Source: Barrientosiimonas humi
GTDB taxonomy: Bacteria; Actinomycetota; Actinomycetes; Actinomycetales; Dermatophilaceae
NCBI RefSeq assembly: GCF_006716095.1
Contig: NZ_VFOK01000001.1
Span: 1,829,375 to 1,893,374, forward strand
Reading direction: 5' to 3'
DNA length: 64,000 bases
How positions within the stretch are numbered: position 1 is the first letter of the stretch; the number at the start of each line of letters is the position of its first letter. The notes under the pieces are model-generated. The model saw only the letters and a list, made by a program, of their open reading frames with translations. It ran no database searches and had not been told where the DNA came from. The position numbers and the translations under genes are program-made. This document shows positions 15,913 through 24,904 of the stretch, in pieces.

Positions 15913-16563
15913 ATGGTGCGCGTGAACCAGCACCCGACCGACGCGACCCTGATCGCCGCGCTGAGCGCCGGCGACTCCTCGACGCGCCTGCGTGCCGCCC
16001 TCGCGGCCGGCACCGGCGCGCGCGCGACCCTGCTCGAGGTGCTGGTCGAGCGCTGCGCGGACGAGCCGGACTTCTTCGTGCGCGACATGCTCACCTGGGC
16101 GCTCACCCGTCTGCCGGTCGCCGCGACCGTGCCCCGACTGGTTGCCGAGCTCGACGCCGCGCAGGCGCAGGCGCGCAGCCAGGCGCTGCACACGCTGTCC
16201 AAGATCGGCGATCCGCAGCCCTACCCCGAGATCTTGCGGTTCCTGCGCGACCCAGACGACGAGACGGCACGGACCGCCTGGCGAGCAGCGGAGGCGCTCT
16301 CCCCGGAGAGCGAGAAGCCTGCTCTGGCAACGCAGCTGGCGACCCAGCTCGGTCGGGGTGAGCACGACCTGCAGCGCTCGCTCAGCCGGGCGCTCGTCGC
16401 GCTCGGGGACGCGGCAGAGCCGGCACTGCGCGACGCTGCTGCGAGCGGCGAGGAGGGCGTACGTCTGCACGCGGAGGCGACTCGGCGCCTCGCAGACGAC
16501 CCCGACCTGGGGTTCGCGGCGGCGCTCGACGAGGCGACGAAGGCCTCGATCCTCGGGAGCTAG
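15913..16563 (+). CDS. HEAT-repeat protein
   Basis: A 216-residue all-helical protein with HEAT/PBS-lyase-type repeats, for example FVRDMLTWALTRLPVAATVP, ARSQALHTLSKIGDPQPYPE and TARTAWRAAEALS, about 35 residues apart. Such repeats form a solenoid used for protein-protein contacts; no enzymatic motif is visible. ATG 15913 is used, with GTG 15922 an alternative. The stop overlaps the stop of the convergent hydrolase gene by four bases. Confidence 0.8.
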   Translation: MVRVNQHPTDATLIAALSAGDSSTRLRAALAAGTGARATLLEVLVERCADEPDFFVRDMLTWALTRLPVAATVPRLVAELDAAQAQARSQALHTLSKIGDPQPYPEILRFLRDPDDETARTAWRAAEALSPESEKPALATQLATQLGRGEHDLQRSLSRALVALGDAAEPALRDAAASGEEGVRLHAEATRRLADDPDLGFAAALDEATKASILGS

Positions 16564-17438
16564 CGCGGGGCGTCCGCCGTCGAGGTGCCGAGCAGCGAGC
16601 GCACGAGCAGGTCGGGGGTCTCGAACGGCGTCATGTGGCCGACGCCCTCGAGCACCTCGAGCTCGGCGCCCGGGATCGCGGCAGCGAGGCGCTCGCCGAG
16701 CTTGCGGGGCGTGAGCCCGTCGCGGCGCCCGACGACGACGGTGACCGGCACCTGGGCGAGCGTGCTCATCGCGGCGGACTCGTCGTGGCGCATCAGCGCG
16801 CCGTAGTAGGAGCCCCAGGTGCTCACCCGGGTGCCGCCGAGCATGGCGCGGGTGGCGGCGACGTCGGCCCGGTCGGCGACGGTGCCGAACTGCTGACGCG
16901 CGATCTTGTTGCTCACCAGGCGACCCGGCCGCCCCGGCGCCTTGGCCGCGAACGCCATGACCTGCTGCTCCAGCGGCAGGCCGGTCCCGCGCAGCTCGCC
17001 CATCGCGGTCGAGGCGAGCAGCACGCGCTGCACCCGCTCGGCGAAGACGTCGGGGTGGGCGCCGGCGAAGGCCATCACCGTCATGCCGCCCATCGAGTGG
17101 CCGCCGAGGTGCACCGGCGATCCCTCCGGCACCAGCGCGTCGATGACCGCCGCGAGGTCGGAGCCGAGCCGGCGCACGGACTCCTGCTGCGGCCGGCGCG
17201 ACCCGGCCGCGAAGGTCGAGTCGCCGTGGCCGCGCTGGTCCCAGGCCACGACGCGCACGTCGCCACGCTCGGCCAGCCGCTCGGCCACCGGCAGCCAGGC
17301 GCGGTACGACAGCAGCCAGCCGTGCGCGAGCACGACCGTGGGGGCGTCTGCCGGGAGGTCGGCGGGTTCGTGGCGATAGGCGGCGAGCCGGGCGCCGTCG
17401 GGCGTCGCCACGGTGTGCCGCTGGAGGGAGAGGGTCAT
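16560..17438 (-). CDS. Alpha/beta-hydrolase fold protein
   Basis: A 292-residue hydrolase. Visible elements are the oxyanion region LAHGWLLSYRAWLPVAERLA at about 36-55, VVAWDQRGHGDS, the nucleophile elbow GGHSMGGMT (Ser at about residue 116), an acid in VVVGRRDGLTPRK and the terminal catalytic His in LEGVGHMTPFE. The substrate is not predictable; epoxide hydrolases, haloperoxidases and esterases share this plan. It lies 39 bp downstream of trmB on the same strand and may be co-transcribed with it. Confidence 0.87.
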   Translation of the reverse strand: MTLSLQRHTVATPDGARLAAYRHEPADLPADAPTVVLAHGWLLSYRAWLPVAERLAERGDVRVVAWDQRGHGDSTFAAGSRRPQQESVRRLGSDLAAVIDALVPEGSPVHLGGHSMGGMTVMAFAGAHPDVFAERVQRVLLASTAMGELRGTGLPLEQQVMAFAAKAPGRPGRLVSNKIARQQFGTVADRADVAATRAMLGGTRVSTWGSYYGALMRHDESAAMSTLAQVPVTVVVGRRDGLTPRKLGERLAAAIPGAELEVLEGVGHMTPFETPDLLVRSLLGTSTADAPR

Positions 17439-17477
17439 GCCCCCACCCTCCCACGAGGGGTTACTGGCGCGTAACCG

Positions 17478-18311
17478 CTATCGCCGCACGACCGCCAGGT
17501 CGCGCACGACCCGCCCGGCCCGCTCGCCCTTCAGCTCGAACCGGGTGAGCACCCGGCCGGCGAACCGCGGCGCGAAGCCGCCCCGGTCGCCCTGCGGGTC
17601 GACCGCGGGGTCGCCGGCGTCGGCCAGCCGCCCGGCGTGCAGGTTGTCGAACGCCTCGCAGCCCTCGACCACGTCGCGCATCTGCCAGGCGTAGTCGGCC
17701 CAGTCGGTCGCGAGCCGCCACGTGCCGCCCGGCCGCAGCACCGTCGCGACGGTCTCGGCGAAGTCCGGCGTGACCAGCCGGCGCTTGTGGTGCTTCTTCT
17801 TCGGCCACGGGTCGGGGAAGAAGATCCACAGCTCCTCGAGCGACCCGGGCGCGAACAGCTCGGCCAGCGCCTGCCCGGCGTCGACCTGCGCGACCCGCAG
17901 GTTGCGCACGTCGGCGTGCGCCGCCTTGGCGAGCGTCTGGGCGACGCCCGGCCGCCACACCTCGAGGGCGACATAGTCACGATCGGTGTCCGAACCCGCA
18001 GCAGCGACAACGCAATCGCCCGACCCGGACCCGATCTCGGCGACGACCGAGGACGTACGTCCGAAGACCGTGGGCAGGTCGAGCCGGCTCTTGCCGGGCT
18101 GCACCATGCTGCCGGCGTCCTGCCGCGGCAGGTCGAGCAGGTAGGCCGGGCCGTGCTCGGCGAGGGCGCGGTGGTGCCGCTGCGGCATGCGCCCGCCGCG
18201 TCGGGTGAACGAGCGGATGCGCGCGGGGTGGGTGACGCCTTCGCGCCCGACCACCTCGTGCCCGACCACCTCGTGCTCGACGGCCTGCTCCTGGCTCGTC
18301 GGGACGGTCAC
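17478..18311 (-). CDS. trmB: tRNA (guanine-N7-)-methyltransferase TrmB
   Basis: A 277-residue enzyme that methylates G46 in the tRNA variable loop using S-adenosylmethionine. The SAM-binding [13 protein letters not shown] at about 89-101 and the TrmB signature [17 protein letters not shown] at about 163-179 are diagnostic. The N-terminal 30 residues contain a small tandem duplication ([14 protein letters not shown]) and are probably unstructured. The GTG start overlaps the lepA stop by four bases (GTGA), so it is coupled to lepA; an internal start near residue 41 cannot be excluded. Confidence 0.93.
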   Translation of the reverse strand: MTVPTSQEQAVEHEVVGHEVVGREGVTHPARIRSFTRRGGRMPQRHHRALAEHGPAYLLDLPRQDAGSMVQPGKSRLDLPTVFGRTSSVVAEIGSGSGDCVVAAAGSDTDRDYVALEVWRPGVAQTLAKAAHADVRNLRVAQVDAGQALAELFAPGSLEELWIFFPDPWPKKKHHKRRLVTPDFAETVATVLRPGGTWRLATDWADYAWQMRDVVEGCEAFDNLHAGRLADAGDPAVDPQGDRGGFAPRFAGRVLTRFELKGERAGRVVRDLAVVRR

Positions 18312-20179
18312 TTCTTCGCCTTCTCGGCCGCGCCGGAGGAGTCCTGCGACAGCGCCGCGATGAAGGCCTCCTGCGGCACCTCGACGGACCCGACCATCTT
18401 CATCCGCTTCTTGCCTTCCTTCTGCTTCTCGAGCAGCTTGCGCTTGCGGCTGATGTCACCGCCGTAGCACTTGGCCAGCACGTCCTTGCGGATGGCGCGG
18501 ATGTTCTCGCGGGCGATGACGCGGGCGCCGATCGCGGCCTGGATCGGCACCTCGAACTGCTGCCGCGGGATGAGCTCCTTGAGCTTCGCGGCCATCATCG
18601 TGCCGTAGGGGTAGGCCTTGTCGCGGTGCACGATCGCGCTGAACGCGTCGACCTTGTCGCCCTGCAGCAGGATGTCGACCTTGACCAGGTCGGCGGTCTG
18701 CTCGCCGTCGGGTTCGTAGTCGAGAGAGGCGTATCCGCGGGTGCGCGACTTCAGCGCGTCGAAGAAGTCGAAGACGATCTCGGCCAGCGGCAGGGTGTAG
18801 CGCATCTCGACGCGGTCCTCGGACAGGTAGTCCATCCCGCGCAGCGTGCCACGCCGCGACTGGCACAGCTCCATGATCGCCCCGACGTACTCGCTCGGCG
18901 CCAGCAGCGTCGCGCGCACCACCGGCTCGGTGATCGAGGCGATCTTGCCCTCGGGGAACTCGCTGGGGTTGGTCACCTCGACCTCGGTGCCGTCGTCGAG
19001 CTCGACGTCGTAGACCACGTTGGGCAGCGTCGAGATCAGGTCGAGGTCGAACTCGCGCTCCAGCCGCTCGCGCACGATCTCCAGGTGCAGCATCCCGAGG
19101 AAGCCGACGCGGAACCCGAACCCGAGCGCGGCAGAGGTCTCCGGCTCGTAGACCAGCGCGGCGTCGTTGAGCTTCAGCTTGTCGAGCGCGTCACGCAGGA
19201 TCGGGTAGTCCGACCCGTCGATCGGGTAGAGCCCGGAGAAGACCATCGGCTTGGGGTCGCGATAGCCGCCCAGCGGCTGCTCGGCCGGCTTCGCGGCCGA
19301 GGTGACGGTGTCACCGACCCGGCTCTGGCGTACGTCCTTCACACCGGTGATGAGATAGCCGACCTCGCCAACGCCGAGCCCCTTGCTGGGCGCGGGTTCC
19401 GGTGAGATCACACCGATCTCGAGCAGCTCGTGGGTCGCCTTGGTCGACATCATCGCGATCTTCTCGCGCGGCGAGAGGGCCCCGTCGACGACGCGGACGT
19501 AGGTCACGACGCCGCGGTAGGTGTCGTAGACCGAGTCGAAGATCATCGCCCGCGCGGGAGCGTCGGCGTCGCCCTCGGGCGGCGGGAGCTGCGCGACGAT
19601 CTCGTCGAGCAGCGCCTCCACGCCCTCGCCGGTCTTGCCCGACACCTTCAGCACGTCGGTCGGCTCGCAACCGATGAGGCCGGCGAGCTCCTCGGCGTAC
19701 TTCTCCGGCTGCGCCGCCGGCAGGTCGATCTTGTTGAGCACCGGGATGATCGCGAGGTCGTTCTCCATCGCGAGATAGAGGTTGGCGAGGGTCTGCGCCT
19801 CGATGCCCTGGGCGGCGTCGACCAGCAGGATCGCTCCCTCGCACGCGGCCAGCGAGCGCGACACCTCGTAGGTGAAGTCGACGTGACCGGGGGTGTCGAT
19901 CATGTTGAGGCAGAACGTCTCCTGCCCGTCGCCGAGGTCGGCCGCCCACGGCATGCGCACGGCCTGGCTCTTGATCGTGATGCCGCGCTCGCGCTCGATG
20001 TCCATCCGGTCGAGGTACTGCGCGCGCATCGCCCGCTCCTCGACGACGCCGGTGATCTGCAGCATCCGGTCGGCGAGCGTCGACTTGCCGTGGTCGATAT
20101 GGGCGATGATGCAGAAGTTGCGGATCTGCTCCGGTGGCGTGGCTGCGGGGGGCAGCCCCTCAGGGGCCATCGGTGACAC
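18308..20179 (-). CDS. lepA: Elongation factor 4 (LepA), ribosome-associated GTPase
   Basis: A 623-residue translational GTPase. G1 is [10 protein letters not shown]3 is DTPGHVDF, G4 NKID, and switch [14 protein letters not shown] is present. EF-G-like domains and the LepA-specific C-terminal domain ([58 protein letters not shown]) follow. LepA acts at the ribosome and affects initiation and back-translocation. GTG 20179 is preferred because GAGGAAA lies about 6 bases upstream; ATG 20170 is the alternative. First gene of lepA-trmB. Confidence 0.96.
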   Translation of the reverse strand: MSPMAPEGLPPAATPPEQIRNFCIIAHIDHGKSTLADRMLQITGVVEERAMRAQYLDRMDIERERGITIKSQAVRMPWAADLGDGQETFCLNMIDTPGHVDFTYEVSRSLAACEGAILLVDAAQGIEAQTLANLYLAMENDLAIIPVLNKIDLPAAQPEKYAEELAGLIGCEPTDVLKVSGKTGEGVEALLDEIVAQLPPPEGDADAPARAMIFDSVYDTYRGVVTYVRVVDGALSPREKIAMMSTKATHELLEIGVISPEPAPSKGLGVGEVGYLITGVKDVRQSRVGDTVTSAAKPAEQPLGGYRDPKPMVFSGLYPIDGSDYPILRDALDKLKLNDAALVYEPETSAALGFGFRVGFLGMLHLEIVRERLEREFDLDLISTLPNVVYDVELDDGTEVEVTNPSEFPEGKIASITEPVVRATLLAPSEYVGAIMELCQSRRGTLRGMDYLSEDRVEMRYTLPLAEIVFDFFDALKSRTRGYASLDYEPDGEQTADLVKVDILLQGDKVDAFSAIVHRDKAYPYGTMMAAKLKELIPRQQFEVPIQAAIGARVIARENIRAIRKDVLAKCYGGDISRKRKLLEKQKEGKKRMKMVGSVEVPQEAFIAALSQDSSGAAEKAKK

Positions 20180-20241
20180 AGGGTTTCCTCGATGGGTCGA
20201 CGAACGGGATCGACCCAGTGTCCCACGCGCAAGGAGCACAC

Positions 20242-20712
20242 ATGACCGAGCACGACTACGCCGTCAGCGTGGCCTGGACGGGCAACCGCGGCACCGGCAC
20301 CAGCGACTACCGGGGGTACGGCCGCGACCACCTGATCTCGGCGTCCGGCCTGCCCGACATCGCCGGCAGCGCCGACCGCACCTTCCACGGCGATCGCGAC
20401 CGGTGGAACCCCGAGCAGCTGCTGCTCGCCGCGCTCGCGCAGTGCCACATGCTCTCCTACCTGCACATGGCGGTGCGGGCGGGCGTGGTCGTCACGGCGT
20501 ACGCCGACGCGGCCGAGGGCACGCTCGGACTGAACCCCGACGGGTCGGGTCAGTTCACCGCGGCGACCCTGCGCCCGCGCGTGACGATCGACGCCGGGTC
20601 CGACCGCGACGCCGCTCTCGAGGCGCACCACCCCGCGCACGAAGCCTGCTTCATCGCCCGGTCGGTGAGCTTTCCGGTGCGGGTCGAGCCGACGGTCGAG
20701 GTCGAGAGCTGA
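20242..20712 (+). CDS. OsmC-family peroxiredoxin-like protein
   Basis: A 156-residue protein of the OsmC/Ohr fold, which reduces organic hydroperoxides using a pair of cysteines. The two expected cysteines are present: [18 protein letters not shown] (about residue 71) and [14 protein letters not shown] (about residue 136). ATG 20242 follows AAGGAG by 5 bases. Divergent from lepA. Its 3' end overlaps the convergent MFS gene by 62 bp. Confidence 0.88.
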   Translation: MTEHDYAVSVAWTGNRGTGTSDYRGYGRDHLISASGLPDIAGSADRTFHGDRDRWNPEQLLLAALAQCHMLSYLHMAVRAGVVVTAYADAAEGTLGLNPDGSGQFTAATLRPRVTIDAGSDRDAALEAHHPAHEACFIARSVSFPVRVEPTVEVES

Positions 20713-21931
20713 GGTCCCTGCGCTGGAGCCAGGCCGAAAGGCCCGCCACCAGCAGACCCGCGACGGCCAGCACCGCGCCCACCCGGCTCGGCCACTCGTA
20801 GCCGTAGCCGGCGTCGAGCACCACGCTGCCGAGCCAGGCGCCGAGCGCGTTGGCGATGTTGAGCGTGGAGTGGTTGAGCGCGGCCGCGAGCGACTGGCCC
20901 TCGTGCGCGACGTCCATCAGCCGCGTCTGCAGCATCGGGACGAGGATGGTCGGGACGAGGCCGAGCAGGAACACAGCCGGCACCGCGCTCCACTTCTGCT
21001 GCGCGGCGAACCCGAAGCCGGCGAGCAGCACGGCGATCGCCATGAGGCAGAAGAAGATTCCGCGCATGAGGCCCCGGCTGGCGACGCGGCCGGCGAGGAA
21101 GGCGCCGCACGTCATGCCGACGCCGTAGACCACGAGGATGAACGGCACCGCGCGCTCGCCGAACCCGGTCAGCTCGGTCATGGTCGGCGCGATGTAGCTG
21201 AACGTCGCGAACATGCCGCCGAATCCGACGGTGCCGATCGCGAGCGCCAGCCACACCTGCAGGCGGGTGAGGCTGCGCAGCTCGGAGCCGATCGAGGCGG
21301 TGTCGTCGCTGCGCTGCCAGGGCACCCAGCGCCAGATCGCGAGCACGGTGACGGCGGAGATGGCGGCGACGAGGGCGTACGGCCACTGCCAGCCGAGGTG
21401 CTGCCCCAGCAGCGTCGCGGCGGGCACCCCGACGATGTTGGCGACGGTGAGGCCGGCCAGCATCATCGCGACGGCCCAGGTGCGTCGCTCCTTCGGCACG
21501 AGCGAGGCGGCGACGACCGACCCGATGCCGAAGTAGGCGCCGTGCGGCAGGCCGGAGACGAAGCGCGCGAGCAGCAGCGGCAGGTACGCCGTCGCGAGCG
21601 CCGACGCGAGGTTGCCGATCCCGAACGCGACCATCAGCCACAGCAGCACCCGCTTGCGCGGCGCCCGGGCCGCGAGCGCCGCGATGGTGGGGGCACCGAC
21701 GACGACCCCGAGGGCGTACGCCGAGACGACGTAGCCCGCCGCCGGGATGCTGATCCGCACGCCCTCGGCGATCTGCGGCAGCAGCCCCATCGTCACGAAC
21801 TCGGTGGTGCCGATCCCGAAGCCGCCGAGCGCCAGGGCCAGCAGCGCGAGGTTGACGTGGGCAGCGCGCGGCGCGGGGGCCGGCACGGCCTCCTCGTCGC
21901 AGATGTCGCGCAGCGCGGCAGGTTCGGTCAC
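20651..21931 (-). CDS. MFS transporter, DHA1 family (AraJ/Cmx-like)
   Basis: A 426-residue major facilitator with about 12 hydrophobic helices. The N-terminal half has GGFGIGTTEFVTMGLLPQIA, typical of AraJ/YdeA/Cml-type exporters, and the motif A region between helices 2 and 3 reads AARAPRKRVLL. Family members export sugars, chloramphenicol or purine-like compounds; specificity here is unknown. GTG start. The gene's last 62 bp overlap the OsmC gene. Confidence 0.88.
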   Translation of the reverse strand: MTEPAALRDICDEEAVPAPAPRAAHVNLALLALALGGFGIGTTEFVTMGLLPQIAEGVRISIPAAGYVVSAYALGVVVGAPTIAALAARAPRKRVLLWLMVAFGIGNLASALATAYLPLLLARFVSGLPHGAYFGIGSVVAASLVPKERRTWAVAMMLAGLTVANIVGVPAATLLGQHLGWQWPYALVAAISAVTVLAIWRWVPWQRSDDTASIGSELRSLTRLQVWLALAIGTVGFGGMFATFSYIAPTMTELTGFGERAVPFILVVYGVGMTCGAFLAGRVASRGLMRGIFFCLMAIAVLLAGFGFAAQQKWSAVPAVFLLGLVPTILVPMLQTRLMDVAHEGQSLAAALNHSTLNIANALGAWLGSVVLDAGYGYEWPSRVGAVLAVAGLLVAGLSAWLQRRDLSSRPRPSARPAPESSPTGR

Positions 21932-22102
21932 TCGTCAACGGTGGGGCACCCGCTCCCCACCCGGCAAACCGGGGCGCCGAGACGCTGGTCACAGGAGCCG
22001 CATCGCCGAAGCCTTTCCACAGCGCGGCCCGCGCCGGGTCGTACGTCCACAGCGCCTCGTCCGCCCCTCGCCCCCAGACCTGGGTCGCCGCAGGCTGCCC
22101 GG

Positions 22103-23002
22103 GTGGAGATCGACGAGGAGACCGTAGCGGCGCAGGGCGACGTGGCATCCCGCGCCCAGCTGCGGGGCTGGGGCGTCACCAGGTGGCAGCTGCGCAACCA
22201 GGTGGGGGCGCGGCGGTGGCGCCTGCACGGCCTGCACACAGTGGCGTTGCACACCGGGGAGCTGTCCGCGACGGCCCGGTGGTGGCGCGCGTGCTGGGAG
22301 TCCGGGAGCCGCGCGGCGCTCGACGGCGTCAGCGCGCTGCTGTGCGCCGGGCTGACCGGTTTCTGCGCACCCGCGGTGACGGTGTCCCTGCCCTCCGGCC
22401 GCAGCCGCCCGGCCGTTCCCGGCGTGCGGGTGCACTACGTCGAGCGCCGGATCCCCGGCGAGCTGATCACCGCGGGGGCGCCGCGGACCCGCCCGGAGGT
22501 CGCTGCCCTGCGCGCGGCCTGCTGGGCCGACAGCGACCGCCAGGCTGCACTGCTGCTCGTCATGCCGGCGCAGCAGCGGCTGGTGTCGCCGGCCCGGCTG
22601 GCCGAGGCGTGCGACCAGGTGGCGCTGCACTGGCGACCGCGGCTGGTGCGGGCGGTCGTCGCCGACGTGGCGTCGGGCGCGCAGGCGCTGGGCGAGCTGG
22701 ACTTCGGGCTGCTGTGCCAGCGGTACGGCCTGCCCCGGCCGGACCGTCAGGTCGTGCGGCAGGGGCCGAACGGACGCCTCTACCTCGACGCAGGTTGGGA
22801 GGCGCTGCGGCTGTTCGTCGAGGTCGACGGCATCCACCACCACCTCGGGCTGGGGCCGGTCGACGACGCCCTGCGGCAGAACGAGCTGCACCTCGGCGGG
22901 GACACGGTGCTGCGCATCCCGCTGCTGGGGCTGCGCACGCACGAGGCGGAGCTGATGGGCCAGGTGGTGCGGGCGTACCGCCTGCGCGTGGCTGCGGCCT
23001 GA
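22103..23002 (+). CDS. DUF559-like protein (Vsr-like C-terminal domain)
   Basis: A 299-residue protein starting at GTG 22103. The N-terminal part (residues 8-45, QGDVASRAQLRGWGVTRWQL) looks like the winged-helix-type domain common to actinobacterial DUF559 proteins. The C-terminal part has GRLYLDAGWEALRLFVEVDG at about 232-251, IHHHLG, then DTVLRIPLLGLRTHE, matching the Vsr-like endonuclease fold seen in DUF559. Function unknown. It is a distant paralogue of the protein at 2683-3555; only the domain plan is shared. Confidence 0.72.
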   Translation: MEIDEETVAAQGDVASRAQLRGWGVTRWQLRNQVGARRWRLHGLHTVALHTGELSATARWWRACWESGSRAALDGVSALLCAGLTGFCAPAVTVSLPSGRSRPAVPGVRVHYVERRIPGELITAGAPRTRPEVAALRAACWADSDRQAALLLVMPAQQRLVSPARLAEACDQVALHWRPRLVRAVVADVASGAQALGELDFGLLCQRYGLPRPDRQVVRQGPNGRLYLDAGWEALRLFVEVDGIHHHLGLGPVDDALRQNELHLGGDTVLRIPLLGLRTHEAELMGQVVRAYRLRVAAA

Positions 23003-23022
23003 CCGCGCAGGCCGACCGGCCA

Positions 23023-23094
23023 CATCGGTGAGTCGCATCGGTGAGCAGGCGTGCGGCTGAGCGCACGGTTGCTCACCGATCCCCCTCACCGATG
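23023..23094. repeat. Nested 72-bp palindrome upstream of malate synthase
   Basis: CATCGGTGAG occurs at 23023 and again at 23036, and its complement CTCACCGATG/TGCTCACCGAT at 23070 and 23085. The outer pair (10 bp) and inner pair (11-12 bp) align symmetrically with a small 3-4 base internal bulge. The apical region contains a further CGTGC/GCACG stem. The whole can fold into one long hairpin or offer four identical half-sites. Confidence 0.75.
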
Positions 23095-23186
23095 CCCACG
23101 GCCGGCCGAACCCGCGGCAACCTCACCCCTGGGGGCGCTGTCGGTCGGACCAATGCCTGCTACGGTTTCCGCGTAGTGATCAGTCC

Positions 23187-23203
23187 TTTCCGCATCTCGG
23201 AAA
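23187..23203. promoter_or_regulatory. Palindrome TTTCCG-N5-CGGAAA, candidate IclR operator
   Basis: Perfect 6-base arms around CATCT, 24 bp before the malate synthase start. Another half site GTTTCCG is at 23165-23171. IclR-family regulators commonly bind TTCCG/CGGAA-type or GGAAA-type dyads, and an IclR gene closes this gene group at 29043, so auto-pathway control is a reasonable inference. Confidence 0.5.
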
Positions 23204-23227
23204 CGAACCGCAATCATGGAGGTCTGC

Positions 23228-24820
23228 ATGCCCGCGCTCACGACGCCCGACGGGGTCGAGGTCACCGGTCCGCTCGAGGAGCGATACGAGGAGATCCTCA
23301 CGCCCCAGGCGCTGGAGCTCATCGCCAAGCTGCACCGCGAGCTGAACCCGCGGCGCCTGGAGCTGCTCGAGGCGCGCACGCAGCGGGTGGCCGACGTCTC
23401 CGCCGGCAAGGACCTGCACTTCCTCGACGAGACCAAGAGCGTCCGCGAGGACGACAGCTGGCAGGTCGCGCCGCTGGCCCCGGGCCTGGAGGACCGCCGC
23501 GTCGAGATGACCGGTCCGACCGACCGCAAGATGACGATCAACGCGCTCAACTCCGGCGCCAAGGCGTGGCTCGCCGACCAGGAGGACGCCAACACCCCGC
23601 TGTGGGGCAACGTCGTCGCCGGTCCGCTGAACCTGATGGACTCCCTCGACGGGAAGCTGGAGTTCACCAGCCCCGAGGGCAAGGAGTACAAGCCGGTCCC
23701 GTTCGAGGAGCGGCCGACGATCATCGTGCGCCCCCGCGGCTGGCACCTGCCCGAGAAGCACATCACCGTCGACGGCGAGGAGACCTCCGGCTCGCTGGTC
23801 GACTTCGCGCTCTACCTCACCGCCTGCGGCCAGAAGCAGATCGACGCCGGCAAGGGCCCCTACTTCTACCTGCCCAAGATGGAGTCGCACCTGGAGGCGC
23901 GGCTGTGGAACGAGGCCTTCGTGATCGGCCAGGACCACCTGGGCATCCCGCAGGGCACCATTCGGGCCACCTGCCTCATCGAGACCTTCCCCGCGGCGTT
24001 CGAGATGGAGGAGATCCTCTACGAGCTGCGTGACCACTCCTCGGGTCTGAACGCCGGCCGCTGGGACTACATCTTCAGCGCGATCAAGACCTACCGCACC
24101 CGCGGTGAGGACTACGTGCTGCCCGACCGCGCCGCGGTGACCATGACGGTGCCGTTCATGCGCGCGTACACCGAGCTGCTGGTGCGCACCTGCCACAAGC
24201 GCGGCGCCTCGGCGATCGGCGGCATGGCCGCGTTCATCCCCAGCAAGGACGAGCAGGTCAACAAGAACGCCTTCGAGAAGCTCGACGCCGACAAGACCCG
24301 CGAGGCCGGCGACGGCTTCGACGGCTCGTGGGTGGCCCACCCCGGCATGGTCGAGGCGTGCGCCGAGGCGTTCACCAAGGTGCTCGGCGACAACCCCAAC
24401 CAGATCGACAAGAAGCGCGAGGACGTCGACGTCACCGCCGAGCAGCTGCTCGACATCAAGAGCACGCCCGGTGAGGTCACCGAGGCGGGTCTGCGCAACA
24501 ACATCGACGTCGCGCTGCAGTACCTCAAGGCGTGGCTCGAGGGTCGCGGCGCGGTCGGCATCCACAACCTCATGGAGGACGCCGCCACCGCCGAGATCTC
24601 CCGCTCGCAGATCTGGCAGTGGATCAAGCTCGGCATCAAGACCGACTCCGGCGAGCCGGTCACCCGCGAGCGCGTGCTGCAGCTGGTCGACGAGGTCATC
24701 GCCGACCTCCCGGGCGAGCCGTCCGACTACGACGACGCCAAGGCCACCTTCCTGGAGGTCGCCGTCGCCGACGACTACGCCGACTTCCTCACCCTGCCGG
24801 CCTACCGCCGGATGCCCTGA
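23228..24820 (+). CDS. aceB: Malate synthase A
   Basis: A 530-residue class A malate synthase, condensing glyoxylate with acetyl-CoA to malate. The family signature LRDHSSGLNAGRWDYIF lies near residue 274, and RPRGWHLPEKH and the C-terminal FLTLPAYRRMP are typical of AceB. ATG 23228 is chosen since GGAGG lies 6 bases before it; the in-frame ATG at 23216 overlaps that ribosome binding site. No isocitrate lyase is nearby; the following glycolate oxidase genes suggest that glyoxylate comes from glycolate. Confidence 0.96.
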   Translation: MPALTTPDGVEVTGPLEERYEEILTPQALELIAKLHRELNPRRLELLEARTQRVADVSAGKDLHFLDETKSVREDDSWQVAPLAPGLEDRRVEMTGPTDRKMTINALNSGAKAWLADQEDANTPLWGNVVAGPLNLMDSLDGKLEFTSPEGKEYKPVPFEERPTIIVRPRGWHLPEKHITVDGEETSGSLVDFALYLTACGQKQIDAGKGPYFYLPKMESHLEARLWNEAFVIGQDHLGIPQGTIRATCLIETFPAAFEMEEILYELRDHSSGLNAGRWDYIFSAIKTYRTRGEDYVLPDRAAVTMTVPFMRAYTELLVRTCHKRGASAIGGMAAFIPSKDEQVNKNAFEKLDADKTREAGDGFDGSWVAHPGMVEACAEAFTKVLGDNPNQIDKKREDVDVTAEQLLDIKSTPGEVTEAGLRNNIDVALQYLKAWLEGRGAVGIHNLMEDAATAEISRSQIWQWIKLGIKTDSGEPVTRERVLQLVDEVIADLPGEPSDYDDAKATFLEVAVADDYADFLTLPAYRRMP

Positions 24821-24826
24821 TCCGTC

Positions 24827-24862
24827 GCTGCTGCCGCGCGTCCCTCCACGCGCGGCAGCAGC
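24827..24862 (+). terminator. 14-bp perfect stem-loop between aceB and glcD
   Basis: GCTGCTGCCGCGCG, an 8-base loop and CGCGCGGCAGCAGC form a perfect 14-bp hairpin just after the aceB stop. No T-run follows. It could be a partial terminator, or stabilise the aceB mRNA end and set the ratio between aceB and glcDEF. Confidence 0.6.
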
Positions 24863-24904
24863 GCCGCGGGGCCCCTCGCCAGAAGGTATTTCAGGAGCCA
24901 GACC

